Shown here in pieces: positions 41,288-48,846 of a stretch of DNA of 64,000 bases. The stretch's first letter is position 1. Every line of letters begins with the position of its first letter. The translations under genes and the position numbers were made by a program. The stretch comes from Longimicrobiales bacterium (GTDB lineage: Bacteria > Gemmatimonadota > Gemmatimonadetes > Longimicrobiales > Gaopeijiaceae): the NCBI GenBank assembly GCA_951813395.1, contig OX638356.1, positions 1,467,340 to 1,531,339 of the forward strand, read 5' to 3'. The notes under the pieces are model-generated. The model was not told the origin of the DNA. It saw only the letters and a list, made by a program, of their open reading frames with translations, and did not search any database.

Positions 41288-41713
41288 GTGACCCCACGCG
41301 CCGCCGTGCTCGAATTGCCCGCCGACATCTCGGTCATCGAGAACGCTGTGGAGCGTGCGGTGCACTGCTGTGCCTCCGCCCGCCTGGCGCGCAACCGTCT
41401 CATGTTCAACTTCCGTGTCGGCCTTACCGAAGCCCTTTCGAACGCGATCCTGTACGGGAACGGCGGCGATCCGCAAAAGCGGGTACGCGTCGAGCTGCGG
41501 GTCCGGTCGGGCGAGGTGCGCGCGCGCGTGACCGACGAAGGGCACGGGTTCGATCCGGATACCGTGCCCGACCCCCGATTGCCGGAGAACATTCCGAGGC
41601 CGGATGGGCGCGGGATCTTCCTGATGCGGGCGCTGATGGACGAAGTGCACTACAACGAGCTGGGCAATTCGGTCACGCTTGTCCTTCGGGAAGGGACCCG
41701 CCCCGCGCCATGA
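41288..41713 (+). CDS. Anti-sigma regulatory factor, RsbW/SpoIIAB-like serine kinase
   Basis: 141 residues of GHKL ATPase fold: N box EALSNAILYGN, G1 box DEGHGFDPD and G2 region GRGIFLMRALMDEV. Such proteins bind a sigma factor or another partner and phosphorylate the STAS antagonist. GTG at 41288 lies five bases after GGGAGG (41277-41282); GTG at 41258 and 41282 are longer options. The stop overlaps the phosphatase start (ATGA). The chemistry is inferred from family. Confidence 0.87.
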   Translation: MTPRAAVLELPADISVIENAVERAVHCCASARLARNRLMFNFRVGLTEALSNAILYGNGGDPQKRVRVELRVRSGEVRARVTDEGHGFDPDTVPDPRLPENIPRPDGRGIFLMRALMDEVHYNELGNSVTLVLREGTRPAP

Positions 41714-43278
41714 TCCCCCAGGCCGCGTCCCGATCGTCGCTGCCGGAGAGCGTCGGGGGGATGCTGGAGGACTTCCGCTCGGGGTTCGGGCTGGAGATCC
41801 GCGCATGGCATGTGGTCGGCGGCGACCTGGTCCCCGTCTTCCCCCCGGGCGCAAGCGGACCGCCCGCGCCCAACGGACAGCGCTTTCGCGTCAGTCCGGC
41901 CACTGGACCGCCGCTGGAGGTGCAGGTCGAGGCGCGCGAGCCCGTGGCCGCGGCTTCGGAAGTGCTCCGGGCAGCGCTCGAACGCACCTGCGACCTGGCC
42001 GGGGGAATCGCGGCCCGCGAGGCGCAGCTGTCCGAGCGCCGGGACGAGATCGGGCTCCTTTTCTCCATATCGGAGACGCTGGCGTCGGTCCTCGACCTGC
42101 AGGAAGCGGCACAACGCATACTCGAAGAGGGCGTGAGGGTGCTGGGGGCGGAGAAGGGGTCGCTCTGGGTGTACAGCGCGGACGACGACCTGTTGCGCCT
42201 CGCCGCCTCCGTGGGCGGTGACGACACGCGCGCCTGGATTCCCGCCGGGGACGACGCCTCGGTCACGGCGCGGACGTTCCGGTCGGCCAGGCCCGTAACG
42301 GCCGGAGTTCGCCCGCGGCCCGGAGGGCAAGGCGACGGCGGACGAACCCGCACAAGGGAGACGCGCGTCTCGGTCCCGATTCGATATGCGCCCGCCTCCG
42401 GGCCCGCGCGCACGATAGGGGTGCTCAACCTGATCGGTAACCGGAACCACTCGCGGTCCGCTCCGGGGGACCGCCGGGTCGTGGTCGCGGTCGCCAACCA
42501 GATAGGGGCTGCTCTGGAGATGCATCGCCTGCTTCACGAAAACATGGCCCGCGAGCGCGTCGCCCGTGAGATGGAGCTTGCCCACGATCTTCAGATGAAG
42601 CTGCTCCCGTCGGTGCCGAGCCTTCCGGGCATCGAGGCTGCCGCACGGGTCTTTCCCACCGAGTCCGTCGCGGGCGATTTCTACCAGATCGTCCCGCTGT
42701 CGGAGGGGCGCATCGGCGTGATGATCGGCGACGTATCGGGACACGGCTTCCCGGCGGCGCTGATCATGGCTCTGGTGATGAGCGCCGCGGCGATCTATGC
42801 CGAGCAGGGAGCGGCTCCGGCCAAGATGCTCGAGTACGTGGATCGTGCGATCGGCCACGAGCTGGAATCCACCGAGATGTATCTGTCGCTGTGCTACTGT
42901 GTCCTTTCGCCGCGCGAGGCCACGATCACCTATTCGAACGCGGGTCATCCCCACGCCTTTGTGGTGAGTCCGGGCGGCAGAAACCAGCGCCTGTTCGCCA
43001 CCGACCCCCCCATGGGCACCGGCAGCCCGCCATACGGGGAGGCGACGGTGAACTGGTCCCGCGGAGAGGACCTGCTGCTCCTTTTCACCGACGGGCTGTC
43101 GGATACACTCGCGCGGCTGCGCCGCCAGAGCGGCGAAGACCTCGTGCTCGCGACCGTTGCGAAACACGCGGCGCGGCCCGCGGCGGATATCCTCAGGCAC
43201 CTTTTCGAGATGTCGGCACAGGCGATCCCGAGCATGCCGGCCGACGACCGCACGGCGGTCATTCTTCGCACCGTGTAG
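41710..43278 (+). CDS. PP2C-type serine phosphatase with GAF domain (RsbU/SpoIIE family)
   Basis: 522 residues. A divergent N-terminal region comes first, then a GAF-like sensor domain about residues 115-275 (LASVLDLQEAAQRILEEGVR; GAEKGSLWVY). A short helix (ARERVAREMELAHDLQMKLL) leads into the SpoIIE/PP2C catalytic domain with ESVAGDFYQI, IGDVSGHGFPAAL, YSNAGHPHAF and LLLFTDGL, which hold the metal-binding acidic residues. It would dephosphorylate the STAS antagonist in response to a GAF-bound signal. It ends the cassette and is followed by a terminator-like hairpin and the IS element. Confidence 0.88.
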   Translation: MIPQAASRSSLPESVGGMLEDFRSGFGLEIRAWHVVGGDLVPVFPPGASGPPAPNGQRFRVSPATGPPLEVQVEAREPVAAASEVLRAALERTCDLAGGIAAREAQLSERRDEIGLLFSISETLASVLDLQEAAQRILEEGVRVLGAEKGSLWVYSADDDLLRLAASVGGDDTRAWIPAGDDASVTARTFRSARPVTAGVRPRPGGQGDGGRTRTRETRVSVPIRYAPASGPARTIGVLNLIGNRNHSRSAPGDRRVVVAVANQIGAALEMHRLLHENMARERVAREMELAHDLQMKLLPSVPSLPGIEAAARVFPTESVAGDFYQIVPLSEGRIGVMIGDVSGHGFPAALIMALVMSAAAIYAEQGAAPAKMLEYVDRAIGHELESTEMYLSLCYCVLSPREATITYSNAGHPHAFVVSPGGRNQRLFATDPPMGTGSPPYGEATVNWSRGEDLLLLFTDGLSDTLARLRRQSGEDLVLATVAKHAARPAADILRHLFEMSAQAIPSMPADDRTAVILRTV

Positions 43279-43279
43279 C

Positions 43280-43315
43280 CCGTGGACAAAATCCCCCCGG
43301 CATTCTTGTCCACGG
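43280..43315 (+). terminator. Stem-loop terminator after the PP2C gene
   Basis: CCGTGGACAA at 43280-43289 is exactly inverted as TTGTCCACGG at 43306-43315, a 10-bp stem around a 16-base loop, starting two bases after the stop codon. No U-run follows, but the position suits a terminator for the partner-switching operon. The IS element begins within six bases of it. Confidence 0.6.
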
Positions 43316-43320
43316 CCTGC

Positions 43321-44494
43321 TAGTGTAGTGTCCCGTAAGTATCTTGCCATAATAGAGAAGATCGGGTATCATTCCTCTCATCCACCCGAACGAGGAAGAT
43401 ATCATGCCCAGGGGACGTCCGTTGAAAGCGCTCGAAGTCAGCCGGGGCGCCCGTGAGGAACTCGAGTCGCTGGTGCGTTCGCGCAGCCTGCCCGCCGGGC
43501 TCGTCCGCCGTGCCGAGATCGTGCTTCTGTGCGCCGATGGGTTGGACAACCAGGCGGTCGCCGAGAGGGTCCGCACCAGCCGCCAGACGGTCGGCAAGTG
43601 GCGCGAGCGCTTCCGAACCCAGGGCCTCATGGGCCTGTACGACGAACGCAGGCCGGGAAAGCCTCGTTCCATCGAAGACGACGAGGTCATGGTGCTGCTG
43701 AGGAAGACGCTCGACACCCGGCCTCCCGATGGCAGCACGCACTGGAGCTGCCGCTCCATGGCCGAGGCGGCGGGGCTGTCGAAGTCCACGGTCCACCGCG
43801 TGTGGACGGCGTTCAACCTCCAGCCCCACCGGCAGAAGCACTTCAAGCTCTCCACCGACCCGTTCTTCGCCGAAAAGGTCCGCGACATCGTCGGCCTCTA
43901 CCTCAACCCGCCGGAGGGCGCGATGGTGCTCTGCGTGGACGAGAAGAGCCAGACCCAGGCGCTGGAGCGAACCCAGCCTCTGCTGCCCCTCGGGCTCGGA
44001 TACGTCGAGGGCGTCACACACGGCTACATCCGTCACGGCACGACCACCCTCTTCGCCGCCCTGGACGTCGCCACCGGCCAGGTTCTCGCCCAGTGCAAGG
44101 CGCGGCATCGCCACCAGGAGTTCCTGAGCTTCCTCCGGCACATCGACGCCAACGTGCCCCCAGACCTGGATGTCCACCTCGTCGTCGACAACTACGGCAC
44201 CCACAAGCACGCCAAGGTCAAGCGCTGGCTCGCCACCCGGCCACGCTACCACATCCACTTCACCCCCACCTACTCCTCCTGGATCAACCAGGTCGAGATC
44301 TGGTTCAACATCATCACCCAGAAGGCCATCCGCCGCGGCTCCTTCTCCTCGGTCACCCAGCTCAAGGAGAAGATCCTCCGCTTCACCGACCAGTACAACC
44401 CCGGTGCCCAGCCGTTCATGTGGACCGCCACCGCAGACTCCATCCTCCAGAAGATCCAGAGACTATGTACAGCTATCTCTGGGACACAACACTA
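43321..44494 (+). mobile_element. IS630-type insertion sequence, apparently intact
   Basis: The ends are TAGTGTAGTGTCCC (43321-43334) and its inverted partner GGGACACAACACTA (44481-44494), matching at 13 of 14 positions. The outermost TA on each side fits the TA target duplication typical of the IS630/Tc1 group, giving an element of 1170 bases between the TAs. It carries one uninterrupted transposase gene. Inserted between the PP2C gene and rsmA, it ends four bases before the rsmA ATG. Near-identical ends and an intact gene suggest a recent arrival. Confidence 0.9.
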
Positions 44495-44495
44495 G
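43404..44495 (+). CDS. IS630-family transposase
   Basis: 363 residues. The N-terminal helix-turn-helix region includes LDNQAVAERVRTSRQTVGKW and a second one near SCRSMAEAAGLSKSTVHRVW. The DDE catalytic core has CVDEKSQ (Asp about 179), LVVDNYGTHK (Asp about 262) and PTYSSWINQVEIWF (Glu about 298), a D-x35-E spacing normal for the group. No frameshift or internal stop. The stop TAG is made from the outermost base of the right terminal repeat region and the flanking TA plus G. Likely functional. Confidence 0.95.
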   Translation: MPRGRPLKALEVSRGAREELESLVRSRSLPAGLVRRAEIVLLCADGLDNQAVAERVRTSRQTVGKWRERFRTQGLMGLYDERRPGKPRSIEDDEVMVLLRKTLDTRPPDGSTHWSCRSMAEAAGLSKSTVHRVWTAFNLQPHRQKHFKLSTDPFFAEKVRDIVGLYLNPPEGAMVLCVDEKSQTQALERTQPLLPLGLGYVEGVTHGYIRHGTTTLFAALDVATGQVLAQCKARHRHQEFLSFLRHIDANVPPDLDVHLVVDNYGTHKHAKVKRWLATRPRYHIHFTPTYSSWINQVEIWFNIITQKAIRRGSFSSVTQLKEKILRFTDQYNPGAQPFMWTATADSILQKIQRLCTAISGTQH

Positions 44496-44498
44496 GCG

Positions 44499-45302
44499 AT
44501 GGGCTCCCGACGTCCGAAGCGCTCCCTGGGCCAGAACTTCCTGGTCGACCCCAATCTCCAGCGCAAGATCGTCGCCGCCGTCGGCGCGGGCGAGGACGAA
44601 CCGGTCCTGGAGATCGGTCCGGGAAGGGGCGCCCTTACGGAGCACCTCGCGGGGCGCATGGTCCGCCTGACGGCCGTCGAACTCGACGACGAACTCGCAG
44701 CGGCCCTGGCACGACGCTACGAAGACAACTCCCGCGTGGACGTGGTGCACGGGGACATCCTGTCGCTGGACCTTGCCGCGCTCTGCCCGGGGTGGGCGCG
44801 CACCGTGGTGGTGGGCAACATACCGTACAACATCACCACGCCGATCGTCTTCAGGCTGCTTCGCCTGCCCTATCCTTCCGACATCGTGCTGACGGTACAG
44901 GCGGAGGTTGCGGCTCGGATGCTCGCGGGTCCGGGGAGCCGAATCTACGGCGCGCTCTCCGTGGGCGTGGGCATCCATGCGAACCCGTCCCGCGTCTGCA
45001 AAGTCCCGCGAACCGCCTTTCGTCCGGTGCCGAGGGTCGACAGCGCCGTGGTGCGGTTGACACCCCGTTCGCCACCGCGCCTCACCGCCCCGGAGGCGGC
45101 CCGGGTCCGCGTGCTCACTCGCGCGGCCTTCTCGTGGCGCCGCAAGCAACTCGGGACGATTCTGTCGCGACACCCCGACCTTCGCATTCCGCGCACGACC
45201 GTCCACGACCTGCTGGGAGCGCGCGGACTGTCGCCCACGGTTCGCCCGGAGCAACTCTCACCCGAGGAATTCGTGGAGCTGGGCCTGGCCCTGTCCGCTT
45301 GA
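44499..45302 (+). CDS. rsmA: 16S rRNA (adenine-1518/1519-N6)-dimethyltransferase RsmA (KsgA)
   Basis: Dimethylates two adenines near the 3' end of 16S rRNA, a late 30S assembly checkpoint. The N-terminus KRSLGQNFLVDPNL, the SAM site LEIGPGRGALTEHL and the catalytic NIPYNITTPI are all present; 267 residues, full length. The ATG lies four bases after the IS630 end, and no Shine-Dalgarno precedes it (GACACAACACTAGGCG), so its original leader was probably displaced. It may now rely on transposase transcription and translational re-initiation. Confidence 0.95.
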   Translation: MGSRRPKRSLGQNFLVDPNLQRKIVAAVGAGEDEPVLEIGPGRGALTEHLAGRMVRLTAVELDDELAAALARRYEDNSRVDVVHGDILSLDLAALCPGWARTVVVGNIPYNITTPIVFRLLRLPYPSDIVLTVQAEVAARMLAGPGSRIYGALSVGVGIHANPSRVCKVPRTAFRPVPRVDSAVVRLTPRSPPRLTAPEAARVRVLTRAAFSWRRKQLGTILSRHPDLRIPRTTVHDLLGARGLSPTVRPEQLSPEEFVELGLALSA

Positions 45303-45304
45303 CA
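45299..45304 (+). promoter_or_regulatory. Consensus -35 hexamer ahead of rex
   Basis: TTGACA spans the rsmA stop codon and lies 29 bases before the Rex operator. A matching -10 is not obvious at the usual spacing (AGGTTC at 45322-45327 is the nearest), so the promoter is only half supported. Confidence 0.3.
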
Positions 45305-45330
45305 GGCCGTGCATCCTTGTCAGGTTCAGC

Positions 45331-45348
45331 TTGTGAACGATTTCACAA
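45331..45348 (+). promoter_or_regulatory. rex: Rex operator over the rex start codon
   Basis: TTGTGAA-CGAT-TTCACAA is an exact 18-base match to the Rex consensus (TTGTGAA-n4-TTCACAA): seven-base arms perfectly inverted around four bases. It overlaps the GTG start of rex at 45333, so Rex bound here at low NADH/NAD+ ratio should block its own expression. Autoregulation of rex is known in several bacteria; placement on the start codon is unusual. No second copy was seen in the window. Confidence 0.9.
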
Positions 45349-45971
45349 AGAGGATTCCGGACGCGACGGTTCGACGCCTGTCCCTTTACCTCCGCTTCCT
45401 GGAGGATTTCGGGCGCTCGGGCGTCACCAGCGTTGCAAGCGGGGCGTTGGCGGAGCGCGGCGGGGCTACCGCTGCGCAGGTGCGCAAGGACCTCTCCTAC
45501 CTCGGGTCCTTCGGGAAACGCGGACTCGGCTACTCGGTCGCGGAGCTCACCGGAGTGCTTCGCGGAGTCCTGGGGCTCGACTCGGTCTGGCGTGTCGCCC
45601 TGCTCGGCGCCGGACGCATCGGGACGGCCCTGTTCGAATACGAGCCGTTTCGTGCGCGCGGCTTCAATATCACGACCGTGATCGACAACGATCCCCGCAA
45701 GGTAGGGTCGATCCTTGGCGACATCCGGATCAGGGGCGAGGACGAACTCGAGTGCGTGTTGCGTGACGAGGCGATCGACCTGGTGATCGTGGCGGTTCCG
45801 GCCCACGTCGCACAGGCTCTCGTGGACCGTGTGGTCGCGGCGGGGATCAAGGCCATCCTCAACTACGCGCCGACCCAGCTGCGCCTCCCCGACGATGTGG
45901 CGCTCCGCAACGTGAGCATGCTCGTCGAGCTGGAGAGCCTGTCGCACGCGCTGGTCCGCGGGACGGGATGA
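45333..45971 (+). CDS. rex: Redox-sensing transcriptional repressor Rex
   Basis: NADH/NAD+ sensing repressor of fermentation and respiration genes. GTG at 45333 gives M-N-D-F-T-K-R-I-P-D-A-T, the usual start of Rex; GTG at 45309 would add eight residues. The winged helix covers VRRLSLYLRFLEDF to QVRKDLSYLGSFGKRG, and the Rossmann domain has LLGAGRIGTALFEY, VIDNDPRKVG and the C-terminal swapped helix LRNVSMLVELE. 212 residues. A perfect Rex operator overlaps the start. The stop overlaps the next ATG. Confidence 0.95.
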   Translation: MNDFTKRIPDATVRRLSLYLRFLEDFGRSGVTSVASGALAERGGATAAQVRKDLSYLGSFGKRGLGYSVAELTGVLRGVLGLDSVWRVALLGAGRIGTALFEYEPFRARGFNITTVIDNDPRKVGSILGDIRIRGEDELECVLRDEAIDLVIVAVPAHVAQALVDRVVAAGIKAILNYAPTQLRLPDDVALRNVSMLVELESLSHALVRGTG

Positions 45972-46855
45972 CCCCCGCGCCCCGATCCCGCACGCTGCTG
46001 CAGAGCGCCTGGGCGGAGTTGCGGGGAGGACCCTTGCCCACCGCCGCACTGGCTCGCAGCGTCCTGGGCCTGGACGGCCATCCCGGCGCCGCATCCGCCG
46101 CCGTGTTTGCGCTTCTGGGGGCCGACGAGCGCTTCGTGGTCGACCGCGAGGGCGTCTGGAGCCTTCGCGCGGGGGCGCGCCGCCCGGGCTCGCCCCTGTC
46201 GCGGCTGTGCTACGCGGTCGTGGACGTGGAGACGACGGGCGGCCGCCACGAGGCCGGTCACCGCATTACGGAGGTGGCCATCATCGAGGTGAGGAGCGGG
46301 GGGGTGGTCGACGAATTCCGGACCCTCGTGAATCCGGGACGCTCCATGCCGCGCCATACGGTCGCTCTCACCGGGATCACCGACCGGATGCTCGCCACGG
46401 CGCCCACCTTCGACGAGATCGCGGACCAGGTATTCCGGCGCGTTGCAGGGCGCGTTTTCGTGGCCCACAACGCCGGGTTCGACTGGGGATGGCTGCGCGC
46501 GCAACTGGGCGACGCGCTCGGCGACGTTCCCGAGGTCGACCGCCTTTGCACGATCAGCCTGGCACGCCGCCTGGTTCCGGAACTGCGTCGTCGCAACCTC
46601 GACGCCCTGACGGACTTCTTCGACGTCCCCATACACCAGCGCCACCGCGCGCACGGCGACGCGCTCGCGACGGCGCGCGTCCTGCTGCGACTCCTGGACC
46701 GCGCGGAGCAGCTGGGCATCGGCGACCTCCGGTCCCTCAAGCGCTACCGTCCGCCACGAGGCGCCCGCACCCAGGGCGATCTGTTTGCGCACCCGCCCCG
46801 ACAGCGGCGAAAAACGGCGCGAACGGGTGCTTCGGGACGCCGGGTCCTGCTATAA
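45968..46855 (+). CDS. DEDDh-type 3'-5' exonuclease (DnaQ/PolC epsilon-like)
   Basis: 295 residues. The exonuclease fold has VVDVETTGGRHEAGHRITEV (Asp-x-Glu of motif I), VAHNAGFDWGWLRAQL (motif II Asp) and HRAHGDALATARVLLRLL (motif III His and Asp). An N-terminal extension of about 75 residues looks like a small winged-helix domain (PTAALARSVLGLDGHPGAAS). It is not fused to a polymerase or to a UvrC-like nuclease, so the substrate is unclear: proofreading epsilon, or repair. ATG at 45968 overlaps the rex stop. Its last codons overlap the promoter of the next gene. Confidence 0.85.
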   Translation: MTPAPRSRTLLQSAWAELRGGPLPTAALARSVLGLDGHPGAASAAVFALLGADERFVVDREGVWSLRAGARRPGSPLSRLCYAVVDVETTGGRHEAGHRITEVAIIEVRSGGVVDEFRTLVNPGRSMPRHTVALTGITDRMLATAPTFDEIADQVFRRVAGRVFVAHNAGFDWGWLRAQLGDALGDVPEVDRLCTISLARRLVPELRRRNLDALTDFFDVPIHQRHRAHGDALATARVLLRLLDRAEQLGIGDLRSLKRYRPPRGARTQGDLFAHPPRQRRKTARTGASGRRVLL

Positions 46856-46856
46856 T
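46848..46856 (+). promoter_or_regulatory. Extended -10 promoter for the thiolase operon
   Basis: TGC-TATAAT is a perfect extended -10 box, overlapping the stop codon of the exonuclease gene and about 120 bases before the thiolase start. The -35 region (TGCTTC at 46828-46833) is poor, as tolerated by extended -10 promoters. It probably opens the run of acyl-CoA genes that follows. Confidence 0.6.
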
Positions 46857-46881
46857 TCAGGGTCCGGAAGCCGTCCCTGAA
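46856..46881 (+). promoter_or_regulatory. Inverted repeat at the thiolase transcription start
   Basis: TTCAGGG (46856-46862) is inverted as CCCTGAA (46875-46881) with 12 bases between. It directly abuts the TATAAT box, where a repressor site is expected, and may be an operator; it could also be a hairpin in the 5' leader. The cognate regulator is not identifiable. Confidence 0.4.
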
Positions 46882-46973
46882 CCTGCGAGAGGGATCTTCC
46901 GGGGCGGTTTGCGCAACGACTTCGGGCCGGGCGCCGGTCCGCACCGCTCACCCCACGACCGAGGCATCCGGAT

Positions 46974-48185
46974 TTGGCCCACGCGGCCCATACACCCGTC
47001 ATTCTCGATGGCGTCCGTACGCCCATCGGGCGGTTTCTCGGAAGCTTGAGTCCGCTCACCGGGCCTGAACTCGGTGCCGTTGCCGTGCGCGAGGCCGCCG
47101 TGCGGGCGGGGGTCGACAAGGCGGAGGTCGACGAGGTGATCCTGGGCAACGTCGTAAGCGCGGGCTCGGGGCAGGCGCCGGCCCGGCAGGCGGCCGTGCA
47201 CGGCGGCATTCCCGCGACCGTGCCGGCGGTGACCGTGAACAAGGTGTGCGGATCCGGACTCAAGGCCGTCATGCTGGCCGCACAGGCCATCAAGGCCGGC
47301 GATGCGCGGCTGATCGTGGCCGGGGGGTTCGAGTCGATGTCCAACGTGCCGTACTACCTCCGCGGAATGCGCGGCGGGGTCAAGTTCGGCGACCGCACCG
47401 TACAGGACGGGCTCGTGTACGACGGGCTGTGGTGTGCCTTCGACAAGTGCCACATGGGCGGTCACGCCGAGTACACGGCCGCGAAGGCGGGCGTCAGCCG
47501 CGGTGAAGCCGACGCCTTTTCGGTCGCTTCGCACAGGAAGGCGGTTGCCGCGATCGACGACGGGGGGTTCCGGTCGGAGATCGTTCCGGTGCCGGTGGAG
47601 ACGCGCCGGGGAACGACCGTGGTGGACACCGACGAGAGTCCGCGCCGGAACACCTCCCTGGAGGCCCTCGGCCGCCTGCGCCCCGCGTTCCGCTCCGACG
47701 CTCCCGAGGGATTGAACGAGCTTGTCGTCACGGCGGGCAACGCACCGGGGCTGAACGACGGCGCCTCGGCCCTGGTGGTGGCCAGCCAGGAATACGCGGA
47801 CGCCCACGGGCTGCGCTACCGGGCCGTCATCACCGGGTACGCGGCGGGTGGAACGGAGCCGCGGGACCTCTTCTTTGCGCCGGTCACGGCGGTGCGGAAG
47901 CTGATGCGGCTGGACCGCGCCGAAATAGGGGACTACGGCCTCGTCGAGATGAACGAAGCCTTCGCGGTGCAGGCCATCGCGGACATGCGGGAGCTGGCGA
48001 TCGAACCCGAACGGTTGAACGTCCGCGGCGGAGCCGTGGCGCTGGGTCATCCGATCGGCGCGTCGGGCGCGCGCATCCTGGTGACGCTGTTGGCGAACAT
48101 GGCCGACCGTGATATTGAGACCGGGATCGCCACGCTGTGCCTGGGCGGCGGCAACGCCGTCGCGATGTCGATAAGAGCGAACTGA
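46974..48185 (+). CDS. Acetyl-CoA C-acetyltransferase (thiolase)
   Basis: Condenses two acetyl-CoA or cleaves 3-ketoacyl-CoA. 403 residues: NKVCGSGLKAVM with nucleophile C92, NEAFAVQAIADM, GHPIGASGARILVTL with the catalytic His, and the second Cys in CLGGGNAVAMS. The start is TTG at 46974, directly before HAAHTPVILDGVRTPIGRF; no ATG or GTG lies nearby. With the hydroxyacyl-CoA and acyl-CoA dehydrogenases downstream it suggests short-chain acyl-CoA metabolism or beta-oxidation; direction cannot be told. Confidence 0.93.
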   Translation: MAHAAHTPVILDGVRTPIGRFLGSLSPLTGPELGAVAVREAAVRAGVDKAEVDEVILGNVVSAGSGQAPARQAAVHGGIPATVPAVTVNKVCGSGLKAVMLAAQAIKAGDARLIVAGGFESMSNVPYYLRGMRGGVKFGDRTVQDGLVYDGLWCAFDKCHMGGHAEYTAAKAGVSRGEADAFSVASHRKAVAAIDDGGFRSEIVPVPVETRRGTTVVDTDESPRRNTSLEALGRLRPAFRSDAPEGLNELVVTAGNAPGLNDGASALVVASQEYADAHGLRYRAVITGYAAGGTEPRDLFFAPVTAVRKLMRLDRAEIGDYGLVEMNEAFAVQAIADMRELAIEPERLNVRGGAVALGHPIGASGARILVTLLANMADRDIETGIATLCLGGGNAVAMSIRAN

Positions 48186-48226
48186 GCCAAACGGACCTGC
48201 AGGAGCCAGGAGAAGAGGAACGCCGC

Positions 48227-48841
48227 ATGATCCAATCCGAAGCGACAAGCAGCCCTGTGATCGCGGAAGCCAGTCCGCGCGGTGCCGCGGTGTTCGCAGC
48301 CGTTCGCTCCTGGCCTCGTCCCGTCACGGTGCCGTTCGCGGTTCTCCTCTTCGCGCTGCTCACGGCGCTCAGCGCGCGCCTGTCCGTGCCGCTCGGCGTC
48401 ACCCCGGTGCCGATGACGCTGCAGACACTGGTCGTCCTGCTTGCCGGAGCCCTCCTTGGGCCCGTTGCGGGGGCCGCTTCGCAGCTCACCTATCTTGCCC
48501 TGGGAATCGCCGGCGTCCCGGTGTTCGCGTTCGGTGGGGCCGGGCTCCCCTGGATCTTCGGGGCGACCGGGGGCTATCTGATGGCCTTCCCGATGGCCGC
48601 GACCCTGACGGGATGGATCGCCGGAAGGGGGCGCGGGACGGTGAGGACGCTGAGCGGGCTGGCGGCGGGCACGGCGATCATCTTCGCGATGGGCTCCGCA
48701 TGGCTCGCGGTCGTCACGAGCATGGATCCCCGGGCCGTCTTCATGGCCGGTGTCCAGCCGTTTCTTCCCGGAGCCGTGATCAAGATCGCGATTGCCTTCG
48801 TCGTCGTACGGCAGGCGATGACCCGGGGTCTGTTGCGCTGA
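48227..48841 (+). CDS. bioY: Biotin transporter BioY
   Basis: Substrate-binding S component of an ECF-type biotin transporter, 204 residues. I choose ATG at 48227 after AGAAGAGGAA; the frame is open upstream into the thiolase gene. The core has about six hydrophobic spans, and LGVTPVPMTLQTLVVLLAGA, GAASQLTYLALGIAGVPVFA and GGTGGYLMAFP-like sequence (ATGGYLMAFPMAATL) are BioY signatures. No bioM/bioN energising subunits are next to it, so it may work alone or use a shared ECF module. Confidence 0.92.
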   Translation: MIQSEATSSPVIAEASPRGAAVFAAVRSWPRPVTVPFAVLLFALLTALSARLSVPLGVTPVPMTLQTLVVLLAGALLGPVAGAASQLTYLALGIAGVPVFAFGGAGLPWIFGATGGYLMAFPMAATLTGWIAGRGRGTVRTLSGLAAGTAIIFAMGSAWLAVVTSMDPRAVFMAGVQPFLPGAVIKIAIAFVVVRQAMTRGLLR

Positions 48842-48846
48842 AGCCG

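Noticed and set aside
43529-45766. 745-codon frame running through the transposase, rsmA and rex
   Set aside because: Off-frame shadow; the three real genes are fully supported in other frames.
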